64,000 nucleotides of DNA. Origin: Brugia malayi. Its lineage: Eukaryota > Nematoda > Chromadorea > Rhabditida > Onchocercidae. How positions within the stretch are numbered: the first letter of the stretch is position 1; the number at the start of each line of letters is the position of its first letter. Shown in pieces: positions 37,517 to 50,370 of the stretch. The translations under genes were made by a program, and so were the position numbers. Location of the stretch: positions 5,990,001 through 6,054,000 of the forward strand of contig NW_025062478.1 in the NCBI RefSeq assembly GCF_000002995.4. Reading direction: 5' to 3'. Under the pieces are notes generated by a model, which had not been told where the DNA came from, did no database searches, and worked only from the letters and a program-made list of their open reading frames with translations.

Positions 37517-40198
37517 TTAAGATTGCGAGACACGAATTGGATTACTGGTGGAACGAAGTACATCAAATGAACACAGCAATTGATCATCCACAGTCATTAT
37601 CGCTGCAGCATTGTCAAATTCACCGCAGTAATGCGGAGCGGAAAAGATAGTCACCAATTTACGATTTGCAAAAAATTCGTAGCCATCTTGAACCACCTGA
37701 TGTGCTCTAAAGAATTTTTCTAAGTATCGAAAGAGCTAAATTATGCAAATTATTTTTTCACTCTCTTCGAATTAATTATGACAACTTACACTTTGAAATG
37801 AGTGATTTTCATTTGAAATGAATGGTTTTCATAATTTCTTCATTACCATCATTATTTAGTAAAAAGAATATTCAAAATGTCGAAATAAATTATACAGAAA
37901 TTGGGATTCAGAAATCAAAACTTATGAAAATTGAAGTTAAAGTGCTGCGCATTAGTAATATATATTTCTACTCGAATTTTAGCCAATCGGAATTTTGCTA
38001 GCTTAATCATTTCGAATTATAGCTGAATGCCTTTTTTGGCACAATACTTTATATTACTGAATATGAGATCGTTAGTCAATTAGCTTATTTTAAAGCAGCT
38101 TAGTCTGCATTCTTTATCCAATTTTTACATCACAGACATGCATCATTTTTTCTAAATGATCGTTAATTTGAAATTATGTTTAATTTTGAACCATTTTCAA
38201 ATGAGTGATAAATCCATGCTTTATGTATTCTCAACTTATGATTTATAAATTAAAATTGAATGAAACCTAGCGACGAGATCAATATTCATGTCCTGACAGA
38301 ATGCATTCACTACGTCAGCCCCAAAAACGTAAGATACGCCACGTGTATTCTGCTGCCAGCCACGGACCCATTTATCAGGATCTGCCCAAAGCAAATCGAT
38401 ATGAATTGAAGGATTTGGTGGATCTATGGGCCTTTCAATGTGCAGTAACTGTAAAATGATCATGACTTCAAAAAGAAAAAAAAAATCTTTAAAAAGTTGT
38501 TTTCCAGGATCAGAAAAAAGCCTTAGAGTTGAATATTAATTATATTGGTCATATTTGCTAGACAAAAACATTTGGTAAATTTGAAGTGTCGTTAAATGAT
38601 AACAGTTAATCAACCTGATCCCAGTTGTTCAGCTTTGGTGACAAACCACCATGCATGCAAAATATTTTCCCTGCTATCAAACCGCAAAATGGTAAACAAT
38701 TGAAAACATCCTAAAATTACAAATTAATTTTAGATGAGCCACTAGCAGAGATTTTGCTAATAATTATTTACTGATTAATTAGAGCACCTGAAACATTTGC
38801 CATAAGCGTATGCTGTAACGTCGATTGCATTCATCATAAAATCCATAAGCGCGATTAATTGCAGCGCATTCATGATTTCCACGCAACAAGAAAAAATTTT
38901 CCGGATATTTAGTTTTATAGCAGAATTGCAAGCAGATCGTTTCTAAGCTTTGTTTACCCCTGCAATTTATTTCGTTTTTCTATTGATCTTAGTTGTTGTG
39001 CATTTAATTCTGATAAAAATCCAATGCTCACATATCATTTTGGATTTTGAAAATTTCTATTTTATGAGATGAAAAGATTAAGAAAATCTCAAAAGATTAA
39101 ATAATTATTCAGGATAACACGAGGTAGGTAATATGATAGCTTAAAATTTTCCAGAAGAAGCTCAAATGATGTTCTTTCATTGATCTAATAGTCAGGACTT
39201 AATAGATGGCGCATTCTAAGCCGTCTTCATGTTTTGTTAACATATTCAGGTAAACTCATAATAAATGATGAATACATTAATTCAAGACATGATTGTCACC
39301 TGTCAACATAATCACCGAGAAAAATATAATTAGCATCAGGTGGAAAGCCACAACGATTGTACAGACGAAGTAAGTCAGCATATTGTCCGTGTAAATCTCC
39401 ACATACCTCGAAAAATATTTGAATTATTCTACTGAAAAAAAAAATCTGAATCATACAAATTTTGTAAGAAAGAAATGAGATGAAAAAGTTGCAAAATAAA
39501 ACAATAGCGTGCATTTATATGCAAATATTGTAAAAACAAATTTTTTATTGGCAAATTTATGAAACGGTACGTGGTAGTGAAATGAATGCTTGCTTTACTA
39601 GCCTACAACTTATATTATATTTAAGCCTTTATGATTATCAAAATAATCAGTTATAATTTGTCAAGAAGCAAAATTACTTTAACAGGTGGTTCGATTTCGA
39701 TCAAAGGTGGTTGAGAAAGAAAGATTTGTCGGGCGGTACCAAGTAATGATACTAAAAGAAGTGCACCTTAGATTGATGTATTTTCATGTCCAAAAAAATA
39801 AGACAACCTTTAGATATATCAAATTTCCAGGATCAGAGTGGAACCAAGTAAGAAAAAAGTTATTAGCGAAGGAACAAGTTGTTTTAATTGTGTATAAGTT
39901 AAATACATTCATAAAATAATTATGTGCAGAGTTATTTAGGACGAGTAGCGATAACCTTTTATTGGCCAACATTATTGCTATTTTCAAACAAAGAATTTTT
40001 TCGAAATTCTATACTTAATTTTTTGGTAATTTTAATTTTTATCGTTAATTTCTGATTGTACTAATTTTTAAAATGATGGATTTTTGCAACTGAAAACAAA
40101 CTAATTTCTTGTTCAGGAACGCATTTGGTAAGTGCGACACCACCGCTTAATCCAACTGACAGAAGGCGATCAATGAGATTGTCAACATCAAAACTCAT
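37517..40198 (-). CDS. PP1-type Ser/Thr phosphatase catalytic subunit (GSP-3/4-like), frameshifted
   Basis: Seven exons: 40198-40102, 39751-39678, 39406-39300, 38960-38788, 38710-38615, 38448-38267, 37706-37517 (stop TAA 37517-37519). All PP1 signatures are present in order: [81 protein letters not shown] and [11 protein letters not shown]. This gives the metal ligands and catalytic His of a PPP phosphatase. The N-terminus SVGLSGG and the VVQDGYEFF form resemble the nematode sperm enzymes GSP-3/GSP-4. Exon 4 has one base too many: a TTTT run at 38940-38943 where the family sequence (QSLETIC) needs TTT, so the frame shifts and hits a stop. Removing one base gives 918 nt, about 305 aa, the normal size. 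Everything else is intact, so this is either an assembly indel or a very young pseudogene. Confidence 0.85.
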
Positions 40199-42210
40199 TG
40201 CGTAATTATATCTGCTTACATAAATTAATATGACGGATAACAATAATTTTAAGCGTTTAATAATTATTCTTTTATAAATGATTAGTAAACATCATTATCA
40301 TATTGCTTATCAAATCTAAAAATTTGAATTATAAAAATTTAGTATTACAGCACTGTGCATATTGTTAATTAAGAAATTTACATGCTGCATCTATGTTTGA
40401 TATGCAAATTTGTACTGTCCTTTAAAACACACTTTCTCTTTGTTTCATTAAGGATTGCACAATAATAATGACTGAAAATCTTAAAAATAATTTTAAATTT
40501 ATGAGTAACTGTTTTTTCAATAAATTTGAACACTATTAATTGCCAATGGTGTTTAATAATTCTTTGCGGATAATTTGTTTCATCTAAAATTTCATATACA
40601 ATATCGATTTGACGTCACGAGCGTTTCATTTGAATTTTAAAGTAACAGAAATTACTGAAAAAATTTGGACAGAGATATCAAAAATATTTCAATGACTTCA
40701 GTGTCTTAACATTTTCATTTTTAATTTCAGGAATCAGATATCTTTATCAATTTTGTTATTAGCTGACATATTTTAAAACAAATTGCGATATTTTTCCCGG
40801 AACGGATCTGGAAAAATTTTAAGAGGAATCCAGCGAGGCCTAGAAAGAATTCAAGAATTACGGATGAGAGACATTTTATGGTAATCCCAAATAGCATTTA
40901 AGTTTACATAAATCATTCAACTGCCATGTAATTGTTTCTTTATTTTAGATTTTGCGCGAATTTCATTTCCAATAATATTCAAAAATATTATTGGAAAATG
41001 CAAAAACACATAAGGATCTTTAAAGATTTGCACAATTACTTCAGAATTTATGAAAAGGATCGGTATAAATTTGAAGTTATCTTAAGAAAGCACAATAGGT
41101 TAAAAATTTTGTTTAAAGCTGAAGAAAATTGCCAAATGCAAATCAAAACTTCGTTAATTGTAAAATACCGCGAATGTAAAATATGCAACGAATGAATTTA
41201 CGTAACATATATATGCATATTGTACGAAAATCAATATGAAAATGGAAATCATACTGGTTCGGGAGAGATTTAACTTCTTTGCAAAATAATTCGAGTTGAT
41301 AATATTCAGAGAAATGATCAGCATTTTGGAATACAGCTAATAGATAAGCTATTACACGGCATAATTATGAGATAATGAGAAAGTCTTCAGCTGATTGCTA
41401 ATGTTTGAAACTTTGTGTTAATTAGCTATAGGTTCATTAATACAAGCGGTTTCTATTCATACACATTTTTACGGGAAAAATAAATGAAACTACAAGAAAA
41501 AAGTTTAATAATGGAATGCTCAATTTGTGCAAAGCTAAATTTGCAAATTGTAATGTATATTATGAAAATTAAACAGCCGTGAAGAGTTAAAATATCTGGT
41601 AAACCTGGTCTAATCACTTCTATATTCTAGTCTTAAGCTATATTTACAATTTTTCAAAGGACTACTTTTACAAATTTAGTTATTTTGCTTATTAAAAGTT
41701 ATACCATGATGATGTTAGTGTGCGACACACGATCGGTCCTAAAGTGTAAGAAATACTGAAATACTTGTGGTACTTAGAGGAACTTTTCTTAAATGCGCGC
41801 TAATTTCGAACCATTAACTATCATAAGTAAATGCAAAAGTTCACTCAATGCAAATTTCAATTCTTAGAATTTTCATTCACAATGAATTTCCAATGCTATT
41901 CAAAAATTATATGTATGCATTCTAATTGGTAGACAACAGAACAGACTCCTCTTCTGCTTTTATCCATCAGTCAACTAGGTCTTCTTATATAGATTTATTT
42001 TAACTTTTGAAAAAATTATGGAAGAGATTTAATCCATGCTTCTTGTACAACCATGGAATAAAGTTGAAAAAAAAAAAAGTGTAGCAGAGTGAGGGCGAGA
42101 TCAATAAATGACGATAATTTTATCGTTTGTCGTTATTTAGTCTCAGAAAAGATTTCTGGAAATGAAAGAATGAATGGTAGTAGAATATTGCCATCACTCT
42201 AATATCATTG
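40199..42210. other. Intergenic, nothing coding recognised
   Basis: Two kb upstream of the PP1 gene and downstream of the calmodulin-like gene. The 87-codon plus frame at 40932-41195 is Lys/Ile/Phe-rich, as expected by chance in AT-rich DNA, and contains a perfect palindrome (40966-40997). No RNA gene seen. Confidence 0.5.
40966..40997. repeat. Perfect 14-bp inverted repeat
   Basis: TTTCCAATAATATT (40966-40979) and AATATTATTGGAAA (40984-40997) are exact reverse complements around a four-base CAAA loop. Confidence 0.9.
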
Positions 42211-43877
42211 TTATCGATCAGTCATCATTCTTACAAATTCCTCATAATCAATGTCACCATCTCCTGCAAAACAGCTATGCAACTGGGTTAAGGAAAAAGG
42301 TGCAATATTAATTGCTAGAAAAAATTTTTAAAATTAAGAAATGAAATTTTGAAAATTTACTATAAACTTATTGAAATTCCTGAAAAAAGTTTTACCATCT
42401 ACATCTACTTCTCGAATCATTTCATCGACTTCATCTTCACTGAATTGCATACCCATATGAACCTGAAATTATTTCAAGAATATGCTTTCATGTTTTTTCT
42501 TAGTTTATAAATGAGATTATCGGAATTATTAGGACAACAAAGAGCAATTAATTCAGGTCAATCTTGTGATTTTGAATTGTGTAGTAAGATCAAATGAATG
42601 AAATTTTATGGTGCAAGCAATGAGGTCAAGATATATCGATCAATTATCCTAATAAATCAATGTGTTTCAAATAAAACGAATTCTTTTCAAATTTTAGATG
42701 GAAAAAATGTTTCTTTTATTGTTTTACAAATCATAGAAAGTAATCTAGAAATCCTGCAAATTTTACTTTTTATAATTATAAATAATTATACTACTAATTA
42801 TCTTAAAATACATAATATAAAGATCTGCTCAACTTACCATAAAATACCGGAATTCTTGAGCAGTAATAACACCATTTCCGTCTTTATCAAAGACACGAAA
42901 TGCTTCACGAATCATTTCAGAATCTGTTTCTTTCATCATTCTTTTCATCATTACACAGAATTCAGTAAATTCGATTTGTCCATTACCGTCAATGTCTACC
43001 TCATTGATCATTTCCATTATTTCCTATAACACAATTGGACAAGATGTTTAATTTGAACTATAAGACTATCTGCTGTTCATTTCTTGTAACACTCATCACC
43101 GTTCTTCTCAATTCATTTCTAATCTTCCTGTCAATTAGTATCTGAAAATTAAATCGGTTTGCATCAAGTAATGTGAGATCGAAATATGAAATGGCATTTC
43201 GAGCACTTCATTCTTAAAAATAGGTTGATTCTTAAAAGCAAATTAAATAGAATTTAATCTTATGCTAGGAAAAAATTAATGCATAACCAACAAGCAAAAC
43301 AATTTAAGACCTAATTTTCTACATCTTTTTCGTGTTCATACGACTTCCATAAGCAAAGATTTCACATACTTGCTCGGTTGGATTTTGTCCTAATGATCGC
43401 ATTGCAATACCCAATTCTTTGGTAGAAATCGTTCCATTGCCGTCCTTATCAAACATCATAAAAGCTTCGCGGAATTCATCAATTTCTTCAGTTGTTAGCT
43501 AGAATTTCTTTTTCTTTTTTCTTTTTGAATAAATTGCCACTTTTGAAGTAAAACTCTCTATTAACTCAAAATTTAAAATTTTTACTCTAAAAATTTACTC
43601 AAAATTTAATTTAAAAAGTGGACAACGTAAAAATTAAGATTTAAATCTTCGTTGCTATAAAAACAAGTAACCGAAATCAATAACTTATTTTAGAGCAATG
43701 AAAATTTAATAAGCCTTTTGAAGAATGCCATGAAGTGCTTCACTGTGATAAAAGATCAATTATGATGCTGGATAAGTATTTGGAAATGTAAGAGAAGCGG
43801 CATTGTACCTGCTTGATAATATCCTCATTGAATTGCATCAAGCTAGATGATTGTTGACGTGCTGCACTTAGCGCCAT
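42211..43877 (-). CDS. cal-1: Calmodulin-like protein, CAL-1 type
   Basis: Five exons: 43877-43809, 43498-43370, 43023-42838, 42462-42396, 42263-42211 (stop TAA 42211-42213); 504 nt, 167 aa. Four EF-hands with intact loops: [36 protein letters not shown] and [12 protein letters not shown]. An N-terminal extension of about 23 residues (start [11 protein letters not shown]) precedes [13 protein letters not shown]. The linker [12 protein letters not shown] and the C-terminus VRMMTDR resemble C. elegans CAL-1 more than canonical calmodulin (149 aa, without the extension). Known role: calcium sensor. The ATG lies two bases after a strong acceptor (CTTTTTCAG), as expected of an SL trans-spliced or 5'-UTR-spliced message. 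All exon phases agree. Confidence 0.92.
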
Positions 43878-43890
43878 CTCTGAAAAAGTT
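43878..43890 (-). other. Predicted acceptor (trans-splice or 5' UTR) before cal-1 start
   Basis: On the minus strand AACTTTTTCAG is followed by AG and then the ATG. No upstream coding exon is needed, so this is likely the spliced-leader or 5'-UTR acceptor. Confidence 0.55.
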
Positions 43891-44224
43891 CATTCAATTG
43901 AACAAACTTTACCTTTCTCTTTGCATTCCATAAAACATTCCCAAAAACGTTTTTTACAATACACAAATCACTCAATTCCGAATAATTTATTTGTTATGCA
44001 TTATATTTCTTTTTGCATTATCATTCCAGCTATTTTCTGCAGGAAGAAATATATTATTTGGCCAGATTAGGCTAGAAAGCCCAGCTGGAATACATGTTTT
44101 CATAAGTTATCATTTTATAAATGCAAGAGAAATAATTCTCTTAGAAGAAAATCCCGTTCAGTGTTTGCGCTGTCGGTATAAGGAAGAATATGATATTTTC
44201 TTTACATATATCAAAGACATATGT

Positions 44225-44249
44225 AAAAAAAAAAAAAAAAAAAAAAAAA
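44225..44249. repeat. A25 tract
   Basis: Homopolymer of 25 A on the plus strand, within the gene-poor stretch right of cal-1. Confidence 0.9.
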
Positions 44250-45587
44250 CGATCACAAATGGGAGAGAATTAACTTTCAGAAGTAAGTGCTAGTTGCAAA
44301 AGTTCATTTTATATTCCATTTCATTCGGATTTATCATTTTTCTAGTATTGAAGTAATTCGGAGTTTATCGACTTCAGATGTTTATAGTGATATAGACTTT
44401 TCAAATTTAACTCATACTTGCAGAATTTTTATCATTTCAAATTTTTAACCAATCTGAATTATCACTGTTATTCTGAAACTTCATATTTTATATTTTTCTC
44501 TATTTTTAGGTTTTGAAAAAGATCAAATTTTACACAGAGATAAATAGAACAATGCATAATCGAAAGAAGTAAACCAAACAACTAATAATCATATCGATAA
44601 ACACTACGTTTCATTATCATAAATATCGTGCAACAGCTAATTTGAGCTTTCAATCAAATTTTAATCCATAAGGCATAATTTTCTTCATCGGGCATTTAAT
44701 TCTTAATTGCTTCTTGGTGAAATACTCACCATTTCGTTCTTACTAATTTACTGTCATAACATTTAAGTTTCTTACATTTGTTTCTAGCAAAAAAGCTAAA
44801 AATCGAAGAGACAGAAGAAAGTGAAAAAATGTTTTCGATGAAATGGTCGGAAGGTGAAACGAAGACAAATGCAATCTCATTTTCCTATTCATAAACAACT
44901 GTTTCCAGGCGTAGTGACGACTCGACAATGTTGCAAAACAGTGTTGCACTTAAGACAGCCAGCATGATAAAACGAGCATAACAATAGTGATAATAATGAT
45001 AACTGATATTAATAACAGATGACGCACACATTCTTATCATAACGAGGAAAATTTGAAAGCAAAATCTTAGGTTATCCTAAATATTTATTGATCTATTATT
45101 GTTAATGCTGCAGTTATAATTTTTTTAAATTATAGTTATGATCGAATCAAATTAATACAAAATAAACAGGACAATTTTTGAAAAAGAAATTAAGCACCTC
45201 AATGGAAATGAGAAATTCAGTTATTTGCCTGATGACTCTAAGATTGATCCATTGAGAAATTTGGAAACATAGGAAAAATATTCAATAAAAAGTTGCAATA
45301 ATGGGTTTGTGACAATAAACATGGCTAACACTTATCCCTTTTGGTTTTGAACTTTATCTTTTTGATATATTTGATTAAGCATATGAGGAAAGCTTTGTGA
45401 TATCAAAAGGAAAGATGAAAATTTGTGTTAAGATTACTTAGCAGTAGTTACGACTAACTAACAATAAGTTGTCATTCTTGCTTTGAACGGTTGTTAGCAT
45501 GGCTAATATAAGGAACACAAGGAATTGAAAGAAGAGATGGAAAAAATCCGAAGAAATTCCTTTGTCTGCTCCTTCGTCTCCCTCTTT

Positions 45588-45605
45588 CTCTCTCTCTCTC
45601 TCTCT
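45588..45605. repeat. (TC)n microsatellite
   Basis: An uninterrupted run of nine TC units, flanked by a further pyrimidine-rich segment from about 45565. Confidence 0.85.
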
Positions 45606-48600
45606 AAATTTACTAAGAAGTGCTAATGTTTCTTCTAGTTTAAAATAACTTCACAGCGCTCTCTTCTTGATTTTTGAAGAGGGATACATCCCACCTTCAA
45701 TTTCCAGTTGAGGATGTAACTAAAATTGAAAATCTTTACAAATTGAATAAATTTCATTTTAATTTTGCAAAATTCTACATTTCTTTTCAGATAGATACCA
45801 ATTCACAACGATGCGTTAATTACCAATAATTAAATAGTTTTCTTTGTTTATGATCGTATGCTGAAAATGTATTAAAATAAAAGAAACATATAAATTAAAA
45901 TTTAATCGTCAAGTTGCATTTCTTTCTTTCAAAAGTTCCCACGCAAAAAAGTGTTAAGAAAAAATTTCAAATAAATTAAACACTGAAATGACGATGAGAA
46001 ATTTTGATAATTATTGTAAATCTTTCTAAAAGCCATGCCGCCTTTTTAAATATTAATCCAAATTTTAGAATGCTAATAAAGTATTTTTTTACTTCCTATA
46101 AAAAAAGAAAAGTCATGAGTGTGAATCTTTATTTACTTAAAACTTTTATTTGCTTTAAATTACTTATAATAATAAATATAAATTCAGGAAAAAGAAGATT
46201 TAGGAGAGATTTGAGGCGAGAAATTATTTTTTATTATCCATTTCTTATCCTTTCACATCACATCCATCGCTTTCTTTTACTTAAACAAATTTCATTTGCA
46301 AATGTTTTAAAACCATCCCCTTTCACAAATTTCCAGTGTAATTAATTCATAGCTCTTAAGAGGTAAGGACAATTTTGTCTTTTAAATCTTTGCCGATTTT
46401 TCAAAATTATGTAGATCGAAGGAAGATTTGTGATGACAATATGATGCTAATTGACAATGAAACACAAGGTAATCTATCGCTTAATTCCGGTGCTACTAGT
46501 TGGTACTGCAATAAGATAATTTGATTGATGTTTGCAAAATAATTCTTGAAGGTTTTTAGAAAATTAAAGGTGAAAATCACAAAGTATTGCAGAAAAAATC
46601 TTTTTTTCTTTTCAAAGAATGGTCGGATAATTGGGAAGTTCAGATTTTAAAACTTGTTTGAAGCATTTTGTTTTCCAGATTCTTTATCAAATTTTCTTTT
46701 TCAAATATGAATTCAGTAACTGCTAACTAATAATTTAAATAGTGGGTAATAGATTAAACATAAGTATTATTTTAAAGTGATCAAACTGATTAAATCAGAT
46801 GACATAAAGCAACAGGAAGTCACAGTGAAGAAAAAGAAACACTGTATTTATTTGTTTTCAATTGAATCCTAAGTTTGTAGCAATTTTGTTTTACAGTATG
46901 AATAAGGAATAAGCCAAAGTTAAAATTTATCCAGAGGTATATTGGCAAAACAATGAATCAAAAAGTAAAAATAAGTTGACAGTATAATTACAGTGACAAT
47001 ACTGAAAACATTTATTTCATTATGTTTTATTTTTCTAAAAACTACAAAAGCTTTTGATCTCAAAGTTTATTGGAGCATAATTTATTGAATATTCAAGAAA
47101 ATATTACTCGATGATATAATGATTGATTGAAAAGTGAAAGGATGAATAAGGGAATGAATAAGTGAAATGTTTTCGAAATATCTTTCTCAAAATATGGAAA
47201 AAGATGCAAAGTTATAATTCACATATTTTAGACAAAGTAAATTCAAAAAGTACGTGTAAAAGAAACGAGATCACGTTTAGTTCTGTTATCTTAATCGATA
47301 AGTATTATATATTGAATACAACCTTCAAGTGATAGCTCAATGATCCTAGGCCAAATATGATGATGTTATGATCTTAGGCTAAATAAGATTTTTATAGTCT
47401 TGGGTAAAATATGACTTTGAGATATGATTTTGGATATTATTTCCATAGAAAGTGTATTGTGCTTGGCTTCTTATAAATTATAGCTTTTAGAAATTACGCA
47501 TCAGCAATAACGAAACATGATTTTCAGGTTGGAAAGGGTTTTGGAGAAATTAGATATCTTAACGTTCCAAAATAACAAATCTGTATTCAATAAAATAATG
47601 CATGTAGATGTAAATTTTCAATATTTAAGGAATTTCTAAAACATCGATAAATCTTAAATGAGAAGAACGTCGCATTTTTTTTTCCTTATAATGATGTTTG
47701 GATGAATGTTTGAAGAATGGAAAAAAGTTAAATTACCCATCCACGAAAAAGGAAGACTTTAAAATGAACAGAGGATAAATAAGCGCTATTAAATTTGTTG
47801 CTAGTGAGCTATCAGAATTAAAAGCTGTTTGCTTGCTAAATTACATATGGTAGCAATTTTGAAGCATTATGTTAAATATGTGCCAAAAAGTTGCGCTGAA
47901 AAAAAATCTATTGGAGAATCGGCCAACATTTCCTAAAAGAATTTTATTTTAAACTTCAGCAACTTCGTATTTCTTCCTAACAATGGTAACATTAAGAAAT
48001 GTAAAATTTAATTTCATATTGTTATTCGGAAATTCCGTTACATTGTGATTGATAATTTTTGAGAACAATACACAATCAATTTCATTTCAGAAAAGTATAA
48101 TGTCATTCAGGATATCTTACATTACCTGCTAGTATGCTTTATATACATATCGCCAATAACAAAAAGAGAAAAACAGAGCGCAAAGTCAACAACGATAAAT
48201 GCTTAAAAATGATAGCTGAAAAAAATCTTTTCTATAAAACAAATTTCCGTCCTTTCAATCAGAATTGTTTTCAACTATGTGGAATTGAGGAAGTAAACAA
48301 GCAAAGGATTTCAGTCTCTCAAGATTAAGTGCAGAATAACAAGGGTAACATTCCAATCCGATTCGTATCGTATGCTTTTTGAAACAGAATAACAAAAATC
48401 TTAAAAGCAAATCTTATGATCACAGTCAATTGATCCACTGAGATTTTACATTTAAGAAATGTTTTTTACTAATTATTCCATATAACTAGAAGCATTAGTT
48501 AAAAATAAGTTTCCTAATCTTTTTTAATATTTTTTCTTCCTTTTGAAATTGATCCAGTAGCAGATCAATATGTTTGCTATAGCTTTTAAAATAATCCTAA

Positions 48601-50347
48601 GTTTATCAATAATTTTAATCAGTCCTCATAAAATTAAACTTGCCAAAAGAATGAAGCTTGAAGAAAGTTGAAATTACTTTTGATTGACTAATAAAAATTT
48701 ATTGCTAAAAATGCGGAAATGAGAAATGATCGAAAAGGTAATGTTATCAAATGTATTGTTAATTCTCAATATGCTCCCAAATTTATCACTGCTGTGATGG
48801 AATTCTAAAAAGAAGAAATGATAGTAAAAGAAAATTAATTAAAAATAAAGCTAAGCATCGAAATGTCCAATAACGGATCTGTTTGATGGCTTATAGTAGG
48901 GCTGTTCAAATGGATAAGTGGAAAGATTTAGGAGAGAAGATAGCTAAGAGATGGATGAAGTGATGGATGTGTAATTCAATGCTTTATAGTTTAGAGTGTA
49001 ATCGAAAATAATTCCAAGAATGTAAATAGAACCAATCATCTCTCACCTCTTTCATTATCACTTCACATGGTTATCACTACGATTATTACACATTTTCATG
49101 CGAAAGCATATCGCTCATTCTCTCTCCTTTCTTTATCTTTCATATGAATGAAAACATCACTTCACTAAATATCATTCAAGTATCGCAATGTAATCAGAAG
49201 TAATTTCAAAGATGTAAATAAAATCACTTCTTCATTTCATCCTTTTTTCAAAATTATTACGGTGGTAATATCGAAAAATCCAGAGAAAGACCTGAGTGTG
49301 GGGAAAAAAGACATTTTTGTCAAGTTTATTAATTCTCGACTATTCTCAAGTGAGAATTTTTCATTTTGTTGTGAAAAACTTAATAGAAGTTATACAAACC
49401 AAAATTCATATTACTTTTTAAGAACAAAGAAGAATTCGTTTTTTCGATTTTCTTTTTTGCATTAAGCAATGATCAATGGTGTTAAAATTAACGTTTATAC
49501 AATAAGATAATGAATCGAATTAATCTGTTAAATTAAAACCGTCTTCTTTCTCTTAAATATAAATTTGGGTTTGGCTCCCGGAAAATGCATTTTGCGCATT
49601 AGCATTATGCACAGGTCACTTTTTCTTGCATTTGAAACTTTATTGTAACCAAAAACTTAAAAATTAAACAAAAAAACCGAATTCTATGGAACTAACCAAG
49701 TTATTTTAATTATTAGCTAGTTAATCGCTATGGATAATTAATCTTTGCCTAGATATAACTATAGCATGCCTATGAATTTCATACATTTTTTTAACAGTGT
49801 TCAAAAATTTCTCTTGATTGTATTAGAAGAAATCATTAGAACATGTATACTTTTCTATATCATTCTTGCTTTTCGTTAATAATGCTTCCATTTCCTGATC
49901 CTTTTTTTAATGTCCTAAACTATATTTACGATGCATTGAATAAATTTGAAATTATTTATATTTTCAAGTTGTCTATGTCTTTAACGAACAAATATTGAAG
50001 TTTTCAAAATTTAGAGGAAATCTATAATAACAGTTGAGGAATCCAGTGACATCTATTGCTAATATGATGTTCAGCCATGTTCACATGATATATTTCACAT
50101 AAGCGAAATAGCTAGCAAGTTGCAAGTTAAGAAGTTTACTGTAAAAAAAGAAATACTCTTAAAAGTAACATTTTACAATAAACCTCAATGATTTTTTTTC
50201 TTTGTATTTTAAATAGCATGTTATTAATTAATCTTTTTTGTTTTTAAACTAGAAATAGCTTGAAAGATATTTGATTACACAGATATGCTAATTATCTAAG
50301 CTAACGACATAAAAAGAAGTGAGAATTTCTTAACATTCACAAAAATG

Positions 50348-50370
50348 AAAAAAAAAAAAAAAAAAAAAAA
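50348..50370. repeat. A23 tract
   Basis: Homopolymer of 23 A on the plus strand in the gene-poor stretch. Confidence 0.9.

Noticed and set aside
39407..39431. Acceptor TTTTTTCAG at 39432 as start of PP1 exon 3
   Set aside because: It gives the wrong phase and adds residues absent from PP1; the acceptor before 39406 restores exact family spacing.
39680..39710. GGTTCGATTTC string resembling a tRNA T-arm
   Set aside because: No cloverleaf with acceptor stem and anticodon arm can be drawn around it; it also overlaps a PP1 exon.
40932..41195. 87-codon plus frame
   Set aside because: Composition is what AT-rich DNA gives by chance, and it reads through a palindrome; no supporting splice sites.
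42598..43029. 143-codon plus frame
   Set aside because: It lies antisense to cal-1 exon 3 and its introns; a shadow of the real gene.
43991..44293. 100-codon plus frame with a signal-peptide-like start
   Set aside because: It runs through a poly-A tract giving a poly-lysine run, has no splice partner and no family resemblance.
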